DNA of 64,000 nt from Plazaster borealis. Lineage: Eukaryota; Echinodermata; Asteroidea; Forcipulatida; Labidiasteridae. Of the stretch, positions 41,249-54,030 are shown piece by piece. The translations under genes were made by a program, and so were the position numbers. The DNA lies in the NCBI GenBank assembly GCA_021014325.1, contig CM037467.1:2480001-2544000 (forward strand), written 5' to 3'. The notes beneath the pieces were generated by a model. It saw only the letters and a list, made by a program, of their open reading frames with translations. It had not been told where the DNA came from and did not search any database. The number at the start of each line of letters is the position of its first letter. The stretch's first letter is position 1.

Positions 41249-41637
41249 TTAAAGGTATTATAAATGATTGGTGGAGCTGGCAAAATAGTCGCGACAGTGT
41301 TAATTTTGTTGTGTGATCAACCATATTCATGAAGTTACAAACCTGTGAAATTTTTGGCTTAATTCACGTTGTGTGAGTCAGGAGGTAATAGTCAAAAACC
41401 ATGCACAATTTTCTGCATGTAAACATTAATTTAAGTTGTAACAACCGAAGTCAGCTATTTTTTAAAATATTTTTTAAAGGTTTTCAGCCCCTACAGTTTT
41501 CTGGGATATGACTTAATTTCAGAGGGAAATATTTCACAGAAAAAAAATGGTTCTAGTATGTACTTCAAGTAAGCTTCCAGACTAAAATTAAACAATGGTG
41601 TTTTGTTATCCTTACCAATCCTGTATAATACCTTTAA
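41249..41637 (+). mobile_element. MITE, TTAAAGG family 3, full length
   Basis: TTAA at both ends (41249-41252, 41634-41637). Inverted termini TTAAAGGTATTATAAATGAT and CCTGTATAATACCTTTAA. Shares the 'cttAATTTCAGAGGGAAAT' block with family 1 (ACTTCAGAGGGAGCCGTTTC). Confidence 0.9.
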
Positions 41638-41987
41638 GTTAGATATTTACAGCTTTGAATTACGACTTGTGTGCATTTATTATTATCAAGGAACAAACTG
41701 GCAACAAAAGGGAAATAAACTGCCAAACTAAAATATTTTTGTTGTTATTCAAAGACTAAATTTCTTAGAAACGAGATTGTCCACATTGTTTAATAATGTT
41801 TGGTTGCGGTGAAATTTAAACAAATTCCGTCATTAAAACCCAATAAAGAAACAATTAAGTTTAAGTTTATCTATTTCAGCTATTGTTGTTTATAGTCTTG
41901 ATAAATCCGGTGCCTCTTTCTACTTCTGATTAATAATTACCAAAAGATAACTAAATGGAATCAATAAAACTATACATACAAATTTAG

Positions 41988-42410
41988 TGGCGTGTCGTGG
42001 CCGAGCGGTTAAGAGCACCGGACTCCAGCTTTGGTGTTTCTGATCAGCAGAGTGTGGGGTCGCGTCCCCGTCTTGGCACTTGTGGCCTTGAGCAAGATAC
42101 CGTTATTGCCTTGTCCTTCGGATGGGACATAAAAATGTTTACTATTATATATCTTTATTTTAATAGAATTTTAGTTTTTAATAATAGTAACCCTTTAAGC
42201 CGTATAGGCCTCGTGTACTAGGATTGGTAGTGCACGGAGAAGAACCCAGAACACTTGTCGTCGAAGAGTAGGTGTTAAACCCGGTGTTTCTGGTTCACAT
42301 AGCAAGCACTCTTGTTTACGGGTTTCCTCAGGCTTGCGAGCTACAGTGATTAAGTTCACTTATGAAGGCATCTTTGGTTTAATTACTAGAAATGTATAAT
42401 AAGAACAGAA
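41988..42410 (+). mobile_element. tRNA-derived SINE
   Basis: Head GTGTCGTGGCCGAGCGGTTA-AGAGC (Leu/Ser-tRNA-like A box). B-box region GGGGTCGCGTCCCCG is decayed. Then CTTGAGCAAGATACCGTTAT and TCCTTCGGATGGGACATAAA; tail region ACAGTGATTAAGTTCACTTA. Confidence 0.8.
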
Positions 42411-44770
42411 TACTATAGGCCAACTGTTTTTAATGTAATTGACTCAGTCATGTTTGTGCACACAATGTTGTTGTATGTTTTACTGTAATTTCTTCTTGTC
42501 CCGTCCATAAATTACCACACAAATCCAAACAGTTGGTTAACCACTTTAAGGGAAAGGAAATGTTTCTGTTAATTATACCTTTCTGTGGTTTTGGAACAAA
42601 AATATCGTAAATAATTACTTGCTTTTTCTCAGAATTGGTTTGGGTTGCAAATTTGAATTGGACAAATATTATTTTATGATTTTGTTGTAGGCCTATCTAA
42701 AAAGCTTCTCTCTTTTTTCAATCGCGTCTGTATTTTGTAGAGTAAAGAATTTTTGTATAAGTCTTCCTTGAGGTTTTTGTTTGAAGTTTTAGAAGTGGTA
42801 AAGACGTGTGCTCAAGGTTCAAAATAGAAACATTTTGATTTTTTTTCTTTCTCAACTTTTCGAGGACAAGTTTGCTCTATAGTCGATGTGAGAAGAATTT
42901 GCGAAAATTTCTTATACAACTTTGGTGGAAATAGCTTTATTTTAAACCCTGTCGCATATTGCTAAACAGACTTGCCTGATACATTCAATTGATTTTTTGT
43001 TTTGTAGATAGATGAAAAGGAAATTGATGCGGGGTGTAGCCTCAAATCGCAGTGTCAATCGGTGGCGCAAAAAATTAGCTTGCGCGACAGGGGGCTAGTC
43101 TACTAAACAAACAAGACGTCAGTACCACTTACCGGGGCCTCTCAAAATATTTACGCCGTGCCCTCGTCGCTTTGGAGTGGGTCACAATCCTACTCCACCG
43201 AGCGGTGCTTTTGTAGAAAGTGTAATCGCTTGAAGAAATTCCTCCAAAGGACGCTTGTGACAATGCAAAGATAGCTGAGGGAATTGGGCTAAAATATGGG
43301 GTTTTCAGTGGCAGGATTAAGTGGTGGAAAAGGCTTTTGAACTTAATTGCTGATCGTTTTGGAGTTGTTTACGTGTATTGTTTTATAAAGAGGTAGGTTT
43401 TAGAGATAAAGGTCAAATGTAACAGAAATGGAAAGTGGCGTTATAAGCTGTACCGGTGGGAAATTGTGAACAAATGGTTTTGGGGGGGTTTCAGCCAGTC
43501 GTGACGATTCTTGAAAGGAATAAGTACGGTGTCCAAGAAAGGTCATTGGTTACACCGGCAAATATCTCATAACTGTGTTTTACGCAATAGTAATAATGGC
43601 GCCGGCATGCAGGTTACTTTAGTTTGTTTAGGTGAAATTTTGTGTTTAAGCATTACATACGAAACTGAGAACAAAAGAGGTCCACACAATGAAGGGACTT
43701 GAAACACAATGTGGACTTACACACGTCCACACAGTGTTTTTTTTTACAGTGTTCAGGAATATGATTTTTTTTCTAAAGTGCACACAACAAAGGAATGTCA
43801 ACAGAGTGCATGCAACATAGAGCTGCTTGAGTTATTGTGTGCTCACTCTTATTTGCTTTATCTGTTGGGGTGTTGTTTGTTTGTTTGTTGGGGTGTTTGT
43901 TTGTTTGTTTGTTTGTTTTATAGGGTAGGGATGGTGATTTGTCCCTTTCTTTAAAGTCAATGACATTTTTTACTGCCACAGACAGAGAAAAACAGAAATG
44001 CAAGCCCTCGCGTGTTTACATGAGTTCCGAATTACAGGTCGTCATCAAATCCAGCCGCATTACTATGAAGTTAGATCCATATCAGACAGCAAATTGTATA
44101 CGTGCCATAAACCACATGTGTATTGTATATAAACAAGCAGAGAATAATGCAATTTGCATTACAAGTCAATATTAAATGGAATATCGGGTATAAACCCTCG
44201 CCGCCAAAAAATAAAGCCAGGACAAAATTTCTTCTCATTTAGACCGCTCGAAGTCGGTACCATTTCAAAAAGGCCAGCGCGGTATGAGATCACGTTTACC
44301 GCTGAGCTTTTAATTACGAGCTTTTTCGGTGTACCATTTGCGGAGACCGGCGCCCGTGTATAATTCCGGTGGAGGGACCGTCAAATAAGGACCGGTCGGT
44401 AGGGGGGTGAGTGCTCCGGCGCATGGCCGAGGTTACACCGCGATCACACGGCACCGAGCTTTTAAAGAAGCCGTATGTGGTTAAATTCACATGGATTATC
44501 CTAGACTAATGAAATACTTGGAAAGTTGCGGAATTTCAAAACTGTCTCCCCGAACGGCTTGTTTGATCTTCCTTTTATGATATCTTCGGCTCGACAAATC
44601 AGTTTGTTAGAATTGTTTAGCAATTTGCCCGTTCAAGTAATTCTCTGTGAGCAAGTTCTTCACAGTAAATTAAAAATAGTTTTGGTTATATTGACTTGGG
44701 TAAAGGTCCAAGTCAGCCATATTCGGGTACCAGGAATCGGTCAAAAACAATCTATCCGGACAAAACTCTT
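42411..44770. other. Non-coding DNA with two GC-richer patches
   Basis: (TTTG)n simple repeat at 43875-43920. 43010-43270 and 44190-44470 are locally rich in CpG and could be regulatory. ORFs up to 88 codons match nothing known. Confidence 0.35.
43873..43920. repeat. (TTTG)n microsatellite
   Basis: Two runs of TTTG interrupted by GGGG. Confidence 0.9.
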
Positions 44771-44947
44771 GGGCCCAATTTTATAGAGTTGCTTAAGCAC
44801 AAAATGAAGCTCAGCACAAAAGTTGCGTTACCAGCCAATATACTATGTTATACGTACCATTTGTGACTGGTCTCCTGCTAAAGTTTGCTTAACTGACAAT
44901 TTTTAAGCAACATTTTCAGCTTAAGCAGCTCTATAAAATTGGGTCCT
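44771..44947. mobile_element. MITE, GGGCCCAATTTC family
   Basis: GGGCCCAATTTTATAGAGTT at left and AGCTCTATAAAATTGGGTCC at right. Confidence 0.88.
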
Positions 44948-45040
44948 GATCAGTGCGACCCGGAAGGAAAACAGGTCCCGGCTGACCCCGATATGGGTAT
45001 GTCCCATTGGGATCCACCTCGGGGTCAATTTGATCAGGAA
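44948..45040. repeat. Short inverted repeat of GACCC-type sequence
   Basis: CCTGATCAGTGCGACCCGG at left and CGGGGTCAATTTGATCAGG at right; a relative of the GACCC/GGGTC element around 55745. Confidence 0.5.
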
Positions 45041-45072
45041 CTTAAGTGGGTTTGAAATTTCGGTTATTCACA

Positions 45073-45432
45073 AAGGTATACAATCATGATTGTAAGAGCT
45101 GACAAACCAGTCACAGACACTTTTCCTGTGATCAGCTATATAGGCCAACATGAAATCCGTTGTGTGAGTCAGGAGAAAATAGTGAAAAACCAGGCACAAT
45201 TTTCAGCATGTAAACACATTGTCCTTAATTTTTGTATATATAGTAACAACCGAAATCATCTGTTGCATTTTGTTAGGTTTTCGGATACAGTTTCTCGAAT
45301 CTGACTTCATTTCAGATGGATATATTTCACAGGAAAAAATGCTCTAGTATGAACTTAATTTAATCAGTGATCTTTGAGACTCAAATTAAATAATGTTTTT
45401 TTATCCTTACCAATTTTGTATAATATCTTTAA
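45073..45432 (+). mobile_element. MITE, TTAAAGG family 3
   Basis: AAAGGTATACAATCATGATT at left and CCAATTTTGTATAATATCTT-TAA at right. Interior GTGTGAGTCAGGAG and GTGAAAAACCAGGCACAATT as in the other copies. Confidence 0.88.
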
Positions 45433-45778
45433 CATCTTTTTGAATACCTCGAAGAAACTAGTGCATATCTTTCCCAGTTTCACAATTTATGGTGTACACT
45501 TTGATTTCAATAATGACTATTTCTCACGATACTGATTCTGTTTTCTCCATCAAGGAACAAAATCACATTACCATCATTATAGTAACATTGCCAACGAATG
45601 TTAGTTATTGTTGAAAGTATGGTAGAATCATTTCGCTTACACACATGAGATTATAGCATTCGACGTGTGTACGTGTGAAGTTACATTATTCATCTATAGA
45701 ACACATGTTGCAAAACATTTCTGTAAAGGTTTTAAGTTTTAACTTTGTTTGGCCTATTACTGATACAAATTACGTTTA

Positions 45779-45990
45779 CACTGCAAAAACTGGGGAGTTA
45801 AAATTGACACCATGGGTGTTATTATATAGTGACCCAAAAGAGAATCAAAATTAACATCCTATGGTGTTAAAATAACACCACTGTAATTGTTTTGGCAGAA
45901 TTTAGTGTTATTTTAACACCTATGATGTAAATTTTGATTTTTTTTTGTATCTAAGCCTTTATGTGAAAACATCATCCGGTTTTTGCAGTG
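45779..45990. mobile_element. Mariner-like MITE flanked by TA
   Basis: 212 bp with inverted ends CACTGCAAAAACTGG / CCGGTTTTTGCAGTG, each followed outward by TA. Interior has inverted GGTGTTAAAATAACACC and GTGTTATTTTAACACC blocks. Confidence 0.8.
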
Positions 45991-45994
45991 TAGC

Positions 45995-47430
45995 GCAGGA
46001 TTTCAGGTGCCGGTGCCAGTTCTGACTTTCAAAATCATCTTCCTTTTCTTTCTTGTTGTCCTTTAAATAAAACAAAACAAAATATTAATGTTATTTTTTC
46101 TCCTTTTTTTAATTTTAAATCTTACCCCTACAGAATTTTGACATCACGAAAGTCATCAGAGGGTGCCCCCTCTGCCAATTGTTCCTATACTTTAACACGC
46201 TCTTTTCCTCTTGGACATGAGTACCCCCCCCCCCGTTCCAGAACACAATGAAAATAGAATAGACCTTTATCATGGTGCCGCCATCTTGATTTTTCTCCAC
46301 TCCAAATCGTTGTAACCAAATCGAGGCTGGAAGAAAAAACAGTCTGGTTCCTTTTGTGTGCAATGAACAGCAGCACTCATTACTGTTACTGGATACAGAG
46401 AACATGACCAAAAGGGTGGCAACATGATAATGCCATAGTTGGTATATAAGGTCAAAATTTTACCTTCAGAAACTTTCAGGCCAGCTGGTGTTGCACACTT
46501 ATTCTTTCATTATCGGTATTGGTAAATGCATTAGAGCTACGTACGTAGGTTCTCAATAGGTGCTTTGCTCTATGATGAGTCTGCTACCGGTATATACCTC
46601 TGTTTTTCGTCTAGTGCCCTCTTTCTTTAGAAATTCCTCTGCGCGGTAGTATTGTTCTTTGAAAGTCAATGTTCGTCACAAAGGACATTGCCCGACTGTG
46701 AATAGGATCAGTTTATTATTTGAACATTTTCAAAATATATTTTAGTATTTGAAAAAAAACTCTGCTAGGGTTGAAATTAAGGCCATTCTGCCTTTTATAT
46801 TACCGCAGTTCATTGCTTGGTAAGCAGTTTACAACATCTTTTCCCCATTTTTTGATAAAAATGCGATTCCACTTTTAACTATCACAGCAGGATGACCACC
46901 CCCCCTACTCTCGTTTACCCGAGAAAATACGGCCATGATGCTAAGATACAACTGGTTTTATGCCCAATTCTTCCGTGGTCTTTCATGATCTTTATTATTT
47001 TATTTTAAACCCTCACTTTATTGAGACTTCACTTCATGAAAATTTCCCCATGTTGTCGTACAACCTGATATGCCGAGAGTTATGCCCTCCGTCTTCGGAG
47101 TTGACCATAAAGAAGAGCCGAGTAAATACAAGATGTCCAAATAGCACGTCTGGGACCTGCCGTAAAATGTGCCGCAAGGACCCATCAATCACGGAGCTCG
47201 TTAGGCCTGTCACAACACCTTACACCCACCATACTGCCACGGGCCAGAACCACATCAAACCGTACTTTTTATCCCAAACTCCAGACCAGATACTACTCCA
47301 TAAAGTACCCAAAAGTTTCCCAACATGTTTAAGGAAGTACTGTACAGATTTTTTAAGACCCCACCCTTTCTTTATAAAAAAAAAACATTTTTTAATCATC
47401 ATCTTGCAAGTTGACCTATCTGTTTTCTTC
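45995..47430. other. Non-coding stretch
   Basis: A plus-strand frame of 179 codons at 46960-47499 runs into the start of a MITE and matches no family I recognise. C-runs at 46218-46235. No gene supported. Confidence 0.35.
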
Positions 47431-47433
47431 ACT

Positions 47434-48141
47434 TTAAAGGCATTGGACACGTTTGGTAATTACTCAAAATATATATTAGCATTAAAACTTACTTGGTAAC
47501 GAGCAACGAAGAGCTGTTGATATATGTATAAAACATTGTGAGAAACGACTCCCTCTGAAGTAACGTAGTTTTTGAGAAAGAGGTAATTTCTCACTAAAAT
47601 ATTTGAATCTGAAAAAGAAATCAGGCATGAAGCCTTTTTCAGGCATGTGAAAGCAACAAGGGTGTTTTTTTCTTTATTATTTTCTTGCAACTTCGATGAC
47701 CAATAGACGATGTGACCTGTGACATCACATGTTTACAAATGAGCCACAGAGCCTGGACTTCCTGCAGGCACGATTTGTACACAGACTAATGGAATAAAAC
47801 ATAAAATCTTATATTTTATGAAGATTGCACTGTCTAATTCCTATCAACTTTTGATATGATGAAAGGGGGCACATCTCAAAACTTGTCCAGCTTTTACTTT
47901 CATAATTCTTGGATTTATGTGGAAATTATGACACAAAATGTCAACTTTCCCATAGGACCTGTGTAGTATCTTGCCTGCCAGAATACCCAAAGAATGCACA
48001 AGGTCACACTTATTGTAAACAAAGTTCACATGGTCTATTGAGCCCAAACTTTCACAGGTTTGATAATTTATGCATACGTTGGGATACACCAAGTGAGAAT
48101 ACTGGTCTTTGACATTTACCAAACGTGTCCAGTGCCTTTAA
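47434..48141. mobile_element. Large TTAAAGG family-1 MITE
   Basis: 708 bp, TTAA at both ends. TTAAAGGCATTGGACACGTT at left, AACGTGTCCAGTGCCTTTAA at right: a perfectly inverted terminus of at least 20 bp except for one base. About twice the length of other copies because of an extra internal segment (about 47705-48040). Confidence 0.92.
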
Positions 48142-49760
48142 AGACAATACATGTAGCCTACATGATTGGTAATTATTGGGAAAATTTATTAGTTTAAATC
48201 TGAAAAGCTCACTGATTATCAAGCTATAGTACTTATAGGCCTGAGTTTTTAGAGTGTCAAGAAAGTATTGTGAACATAGCTGTACCCTCTCCCATATCTT
48301 ATACATTTTGTTCACACTTTTTTTTTCGTTTTCTTGAGTTCTCGTCAAATGTAATGCCCAAATCACCTCAGATTTCACTCGATGTCTCCTCCTACAACTG
48401 AAATTGTATTGATTTGACAATAGTGGAAGTTCCTCCATGATTTGACCAAACTCTTCCCACCTTGCCACTCCCGAACACCGCAGAACGGCTCTTCGACCAC
48501 GGGGGCGATTTGCGTTTCGGCTTACATGAGTAGAACGAAACGTGGACCCACCATCGCCTGGGGGTAGAAAGGGTTAATTAATGGGCACTGTAATAATCGT
48601 ACCCCATGGCCAGAGGAGTGTCTTTTTCAAATAGTTTTAAGGTAATCGGAATGTATTCATTGATTCGTTTAACTTTCGCTTCACTGATACAAAGGCTATG
48701 ATGGATCCTCAATTTATTGTTTGTCAGTTATGTATAATCACTTTCGTCATCTTATTTTATTCATTTACATTTTATAGTTTAAAAATGGACGGCTCTATGA
48801 TTTAATATAGGGGTGATGTAGGTTTAAAGTGGCGCTGAAACTTTGATTTCATGAACAATGTATCCATTCTAGACTACGAAAGTTTGTTGGAACTAGTGAA
48901 CTTTATACAGCTTTAAAGTTTTGTTTTGGATACTTAACTCTTCTTCAGCATCGTCTGTTTCTTTTTTGCAGAGATGTGCTCTCTGATCCGTTTACAATAT
49001 TTAAAACAATACTTTTAATATTAAAAATGAAGTCATTATGGATTATTATTATGTTTGTCTTTAGACTCGTAGATTTATTATTTATTATAATTATTTCACA
49101 GGGTAAGAAAAGGCAGTTACACAACATACATTAAAAATACAAAATAATACGCTAAAATGATACAATGATTACACAAGACTGTACAAAGTATACCTGCTGA
49201 CAGTACCACCGCCCCCCCCCCCGGATTACCAAATGCGAACTAAACCACAATATTGAGTAGATGTTTTGTGTTGTTGTTTTTTTTGTAAGTGAGTTTTGTT
49301 CCACCGTATACATTCTGTTTTCTTTCACAAGAATTGAAGGACACAAGTAAAAACTGCCAGGCTCTGCTGTTCGGGTCTCCAGTTTTATGTGATGTACCGC
49401 ATGATTTACAGGGAACGGATGACAGAGCCAACAAGCAATAGTCGAATGGTCATTTTATTGGGGTGTGGTAATTGCTTAATCGGCCGTAACGACCCGGGTC
49501 CTCAACTCCGTCAAACTTTCTCAGGTCCACCATGGTCCTGGAGTTGACGAGAACGCACTTGACTTTCGACAAGAAGGTGGTATACTGTGGGGAAACCCCC
49601 CTGAGGATTTGAAAACTTGAGGGGAGGACGTGGAAAAGACCGATGGGAAACTATAGCAAAAGCACGTGGTTTATTTGAGATTCAAACCCACGCTCAACGA
49701 CATCGGATTAACCGCCAGAGGCTTTATGTACATTATGTACAGTGTTAAAAAAATATCATC
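48142..49760. other. Non-coding stretch
   Basis: A minus-strand frame of 138 codons (48468-48052) crosses the MITE edge and is not a gene. G/C runs at 49209-49222. An (ATC)n microsatellite lies at 49757-49772. Confidence 0.35.
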
Positions 49761-49767
49761 ATCATCA

Positions 49768-50010
49768 TCAAGGCTTTAGTTCGTCCACCTGTTGGACAAA
49801 GCCCTCCTCATAAAATTCCAAGTTGGCCTTTCTCTCTAGCCACTCTGGTCCGTGTGTAGTCATGCCCATGTGTGCCGTTGTTATGTCATCTTGCCATCTT
49901 CTCTTTTGCCGTCCTCGCTTTCTCTTGACCGTTCTAGGCTGCCATTCTGTCAATCGTCTAGTCCACCTGTTGTATTGGACCCTTGACCCATCTCCATAGT
50001 ATGATCTCCT
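49768..50010 (-). pseudogene. LINE 3' tail (endonuclease/RT C-terminus)
   Basis: Minus strand reads TEWQPRTVKRKRGRQKRRWQ then DDITTAHMGMTTHGPEWLER, which fits the C-terminal 'W.P..GKR.RGRQ..RW.DDI...G..W.R.A' signature of many metazoan LINE reverse transcriptases. The frame extends upstream as VQYNRWTRRL, then meets a stop. A fragment only. Confidence 0.8.
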
Positions 50011-50299
50011 TTACCTTTTTCAATGATGTCCATAACTTTTGTTTTCTCTCGTAAGTTCCTCTTATATTAAAGCCGGTGTAATTTATTGAAATGGATTGAC
50101 CGACCGGTGCTAAACTTGGGTCATAGAGATCTGGAATTCGTGTAGAACGGATCTGTAATCTGGATCAGGGTTGTTGTTGTTTCTTCTTAGTATCCAAAAT
50201 TCAAGATGCCGTTACAATGGATTTCAGCTTAGAATCGGATCCGGATTCATTTTAACCCGACTTTTTTTTTTTTTTTTACTTAAATTTTGTGTTTTCAAG

Positions 50300-53200
50300 A
50301 ATGTTCGAATGGATATCTGAAGAGAATGAAACCACGTTCACAAAAAGTCAATAGTAAATCTTCGGCAGTGCAGCCGCTGCACGGCAGACCAAGGCATCAA
50401 GGTTTGGGCCGCCGTCATCCCACACCGAGGTCGTTTAAGGTCCCCTTTTCCAAATAAACCACGGAAGCTTTTTAGAGTTAGAACTCACCGCCACAAAGTT
50501 CTCCCCTTGTGTATGTACTTCCAAGTCACCGTTTGCACCCTGTAGCCGTTTTTTAAATCGACCCTTTTGTTCGTCTTCGCTTAAGGATCGGAAATATCGC
50601 CGCGTAAATAAAAGAATACCGTAAATCAAGAATTTGTTTGAAAAGTTGGGTCATTTGCGATATTTGGATTGCGTGTTTTCACAACTTCACGTTCGAACAC
50701 CGTGGCTCTGTATAGCGCCAAGGTGGTATAAAGGCACTCTGTTTGCAACATATGCTACTGGCTGGTGCAAAGGAACTGACAAAGTTTTCTCGACAGTTGC
50801 TGTTGACAAGACAGGTTGTGTATAGGACTAAATCGTGTGTCAACAACCATTGACTATTTTACTTTCTCTAAAATGAAGAAAAAAAATTCTCTGAAATGTT
50901 TTGAATTATTTCCACACCTTTGATTTAAAAAAAAAACTACAGTCGCGGGTGACCTAAATGTGTTTGTACAGTTGCCATTGGTCAATGCAACAGCAATGAC
51001 TTGACAAGATTGCTAAAAAATGAAAGATCCGAGAACTGCGCGATAGGTATACGGGAAAAGGCCAACTTCTTTGGTGAATTTTATTTGACTTGCTTTGTAA
51101 TCCATCTTTGATTCAAATTGAAATAATGTCTTTTTATTATTTCGCGCCATTGGCAGGCTCCCAAGCCCAATCGGCAATTCTTCAGCTCTTTTTTTACTTC
51201 CGACATCTGCTGGGAATAAAAGTTTGAACTTCTTGTTTTTGGAGCCGCCGCTCTTTAACAATGTAAACCGACTCAGCGGAGCGCCCGACTCGCGGTCCGC
51301 CGGGACCACGGGAGTTTTTACCCGTGCCGAAATCATCTGCGGTCTGGTGATCGGAGGGAGGTATAGGTTTTTATCCTGAGCGAGATGTCGAAATGTAACA
51401 GTATCGTTGGATAGTTGCACCGCTTGTCGCATTTGATTAAGGATTTCTCTGGAAGAGACGAAACAGGACAAGGGTTGATGCTGTCGAAAGAGACCAATTC
51501 CCAGTCGAGACGTTACTTTGCTGGGAACGAAGTATAATTGTGTTTTGAGTTTCTATATAAATGCCCAAGTCGAAACTATTTCTTTTCTTTTGTTATCAGA
51601 CAGGAAACTACGGATCTCCATGCGTGCCATCCAGCTTTTCGAGTACACGAGTTGGATGGCACTCACGAAGCTCCGTAGAAAATAGATGTCCTTAAGGCGT
51701 ATTCCGGTTCGTGCGTAGTTTCCGTAGACTGGGGGCATCTTTCAGCACAAGCTACGCAATATACTCCTCGTAAAAATGGGAACTACAAGACTTTTAGGGC
51801 TTCATCACAGCGGCTAAAAAGGTACTTAAAAAGCCTCTGTTGGTTAAACTTTGGTTAGATGCCGCCTTTCGTCCACGCATCCCCCTTTGTTGGATGCGAC
51901 AATGACGATTGCTGCTTAATGTTTTCATTCCCTTCTCGAGCGCACATTGGCTTACCACTTTGTTAGAACTAACATCAACCGGAGAGAAATTATTCACTCA
52001 AATGGGTGAGAGCAAACTTTTATAATTATTATGGCTTCGGGAATGTTTCTTCCCCATCAAATGATTCTTTACAAGACAATAGTTTTTATAGTTTTGTTTT
52101 GGCGGTCTTTTTTGGATACCGGTAATGTTCGTCGAACGGAAGACAATAAGCAAGGGTAGACAGAAAACTGTATACTTTGACGGTAGCAGGGCGGCGCCGC
52201 AGGGCACAGCCATTCCTACAGCTTCCTTTCAAATAGTGGACCGACCGTCTGCCTTGAAGCATGGGACCTACTTTGGCTTCCCCCATGGGTGGCACAGGGG
52301 AACCAAGAGCCCCTCCTTAATTTAAAAAAGCAGTAAATTGGCTCTTGGCTTTTTACTTTAAGTTGACCTTCTGTGTCGACTTGTCCATATCTTTGTATAT
52401 TGTTAAGGGGACCGAGTGAGCAAGTTCCGCCTGATAATTCAATCCATCATGCAAGCTACTCAGGATTTCTCTTGAAGGGACGAGTTGGTGGGAATGATCC
52501 GAATGCACATAGTATCTCTCCATGATAATGCGGAGGCTCGTGTGATAGCGGTCCGGTTATTTTTTTGGGGTGGGGGTGGTGGTTTTTTTTACCACTTTAA
52601 ATATAGGCTATACGTATAACAGGTGGCTGCCCGTTCCTAGTTTGAATATTTAGCTACCAGTAGGCCTACAGCACTACAAAGTCTAACCATTAGACGGCTG
52701 AAGTTGTACTCTTTTAGTTTTGACCATTGTGCTAGAGTAAATTTGAACTAATTTGTACATTTATTTCCCCTTCCATTGTCCTTTGCATTTTGATAAATGC
52801 CGCCACCAAATACGTGAGCCTGGAACAGGGGAAATCTTTTGATTGGGCCCTAAGTATAAAATTTCCATCCATAAAATTGGACCACAAAGCACGGTGCGTC
52901 CACAGGACAAGCCGTATACTGTGGCCCCAGCAAAATCCCAAGGGATCAATTCAGTCAAATTTGTTCCCTGTTCAAAATACGATCCTAGGTACAATGAGTA
53001 TACAGCCGCCATTCCACTTTAAGACACGTTTTTATGAAAAGACACTCTCCCACGCTGCTCTCCACAGAAACCCCGTGTGGCGACAGCGATGCCGTCAGAC
53101 ACCTACCCCGCCACGCCTGGACAATTAAGAAACGTTTAGTTGTAACCGATGCTGTTGTGACTCCGGGCAAGATAAAGGCTTCGATTTAACCAACAAAACT

Positions 53201-53450
53201 TTTCCCGGAGCCTTTGCTTGTTGCTTTGGAATTTAACACTAAAGCACTAAAGAGTGGTGTCTGAATAAGTTGTAGGAGTCCCGAGTCTTTGAGTGGTTCT
53301 GTAAGTGGCTTCCAAAAGGCGATAGGCTGACAAAAAGTTCAGTGCCTGCCGGCAAACCTCGGCACTTAAACACCACCTTTATAGACATTATACATTGTAT
53401 GTCCCATACCACTATGTGGGACTTCCCCCAGCGTACAGAGATCCCCTTCA
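50300..53450. other. Unique sequence with no repeat family
   Basis: The longest stretch lacking dispersed repeats. A minus-strand frame of 152 codons (51471-51013) is open but unrecognised. The microRNA-like hairpin at 51608-51678 lies here. If a gene exists, its exons are not identifiable by eye. Confidence 0.35.
51608..51678. ncRNA. Candidate microRNA precursor hairpin
   Basis: 71 nt forming a near-perfect symmetrical hairpin. Pairing base i with base 72-i gives 26 pairs in the first 30 positions (24 Watson-Crick, 2 wobble), four single mismatches and no bulges, with a loop of about 10-11 nt. Arms include GCGTGCCATCCAGCTT and GTTGGATGGCACTCACG. The spaced mismatches are typical of a miRNA duplex. 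It matches no miRNA I can name; strand undecided. Confidence 0.5.
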
Positions 53451-53457
53451 TTTCCCC

Positions 53458-54030
53458 TTAAAGAGAGGGGATACCTTTGGTGATTACTCCAAAAATTAAT
53501 AATGACCATAAAATCTTACTTGGTAAAGAGCACTGGAGAGCTGTTGATATAATTATAAAACATTGTTAGAAACGACACCCTTTGAGCATTGAGGTAATGT
53601 AGTTTTAGAGGAAGAAGTAATTTTTCACCAACAATTTTGAATCTGAGAAAAAGGCTTTAGGAATGAAGCCTTTCTCGGGCATCTGAAAGCACACAATTAT
53701 TCTATACAACGGGGGTGGTTTTTCTTTCATTATTTTCTTGCAACTTCGATAACCAATAATTGAGCCTAAATTTGTACAGTTAGCCTAGGCCCCTATGCTG
53801 TTATTTTATGCATATGTTGGGATACACCAAGTGAGGATACTGGTCTTTGACAAGGTGACTGCTCTATATTCCGACACCCCTATATTCCGACACCCCTATG
53901 TTCCGACAACCCCCTCATGATTTACATAGGGTTAGGGTTAGGAATAGGAAAATACACCAGGGTTGTCGGAACATAGGGGTGTCGGAACATAGGGGTGTTA
54001 CCTTTGACAATTACCAATAGTGTACCTACC
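53458..54030. mobile_element. TTAAAGG-type MITE with a nested foldback
   Basis: Starts TTAAAGAGAGGGGATACCTT; interior matches family 1 (TTACTTGGTAAAGAGCACTG, CACCAAGTGAGGATACTGGT). The right end reads CAATTACCAATAGTGTACC. It is split at 53862-54000 by the CCGACACCCCTAT foldback. Confidence 0.8.
53868..54000. repeat. Foldback with TTCCGACACCCCTA arms
   Basis: Left arm: TATTCCGACACCCCTATATT and TGTTCCGACAACCCC. Right arm: GGGTTGTCGGAACATAGGGG then TGTCGGAACATAGGGGTGT. The loop contains GGGTTAGGGTTAGG. Confidence 0.85.

Noticed and set aside
46960..47499. 179-codon plus-strand ORF
   Set aside because: Its 3' end runs into a MITE terminus and the product has no recognisable domain or codon bias.
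51013..51471. 152-codon minus-strand ORF
   Set aside because: Open and in unique DNA, but no domain, no signal peptide and no splice support; kept only as a note in the non-coding entry.
53930..53950. Interstitial telomere
   Set aside because: Only two TTAGGG units in the loop of a foldback, not an array.
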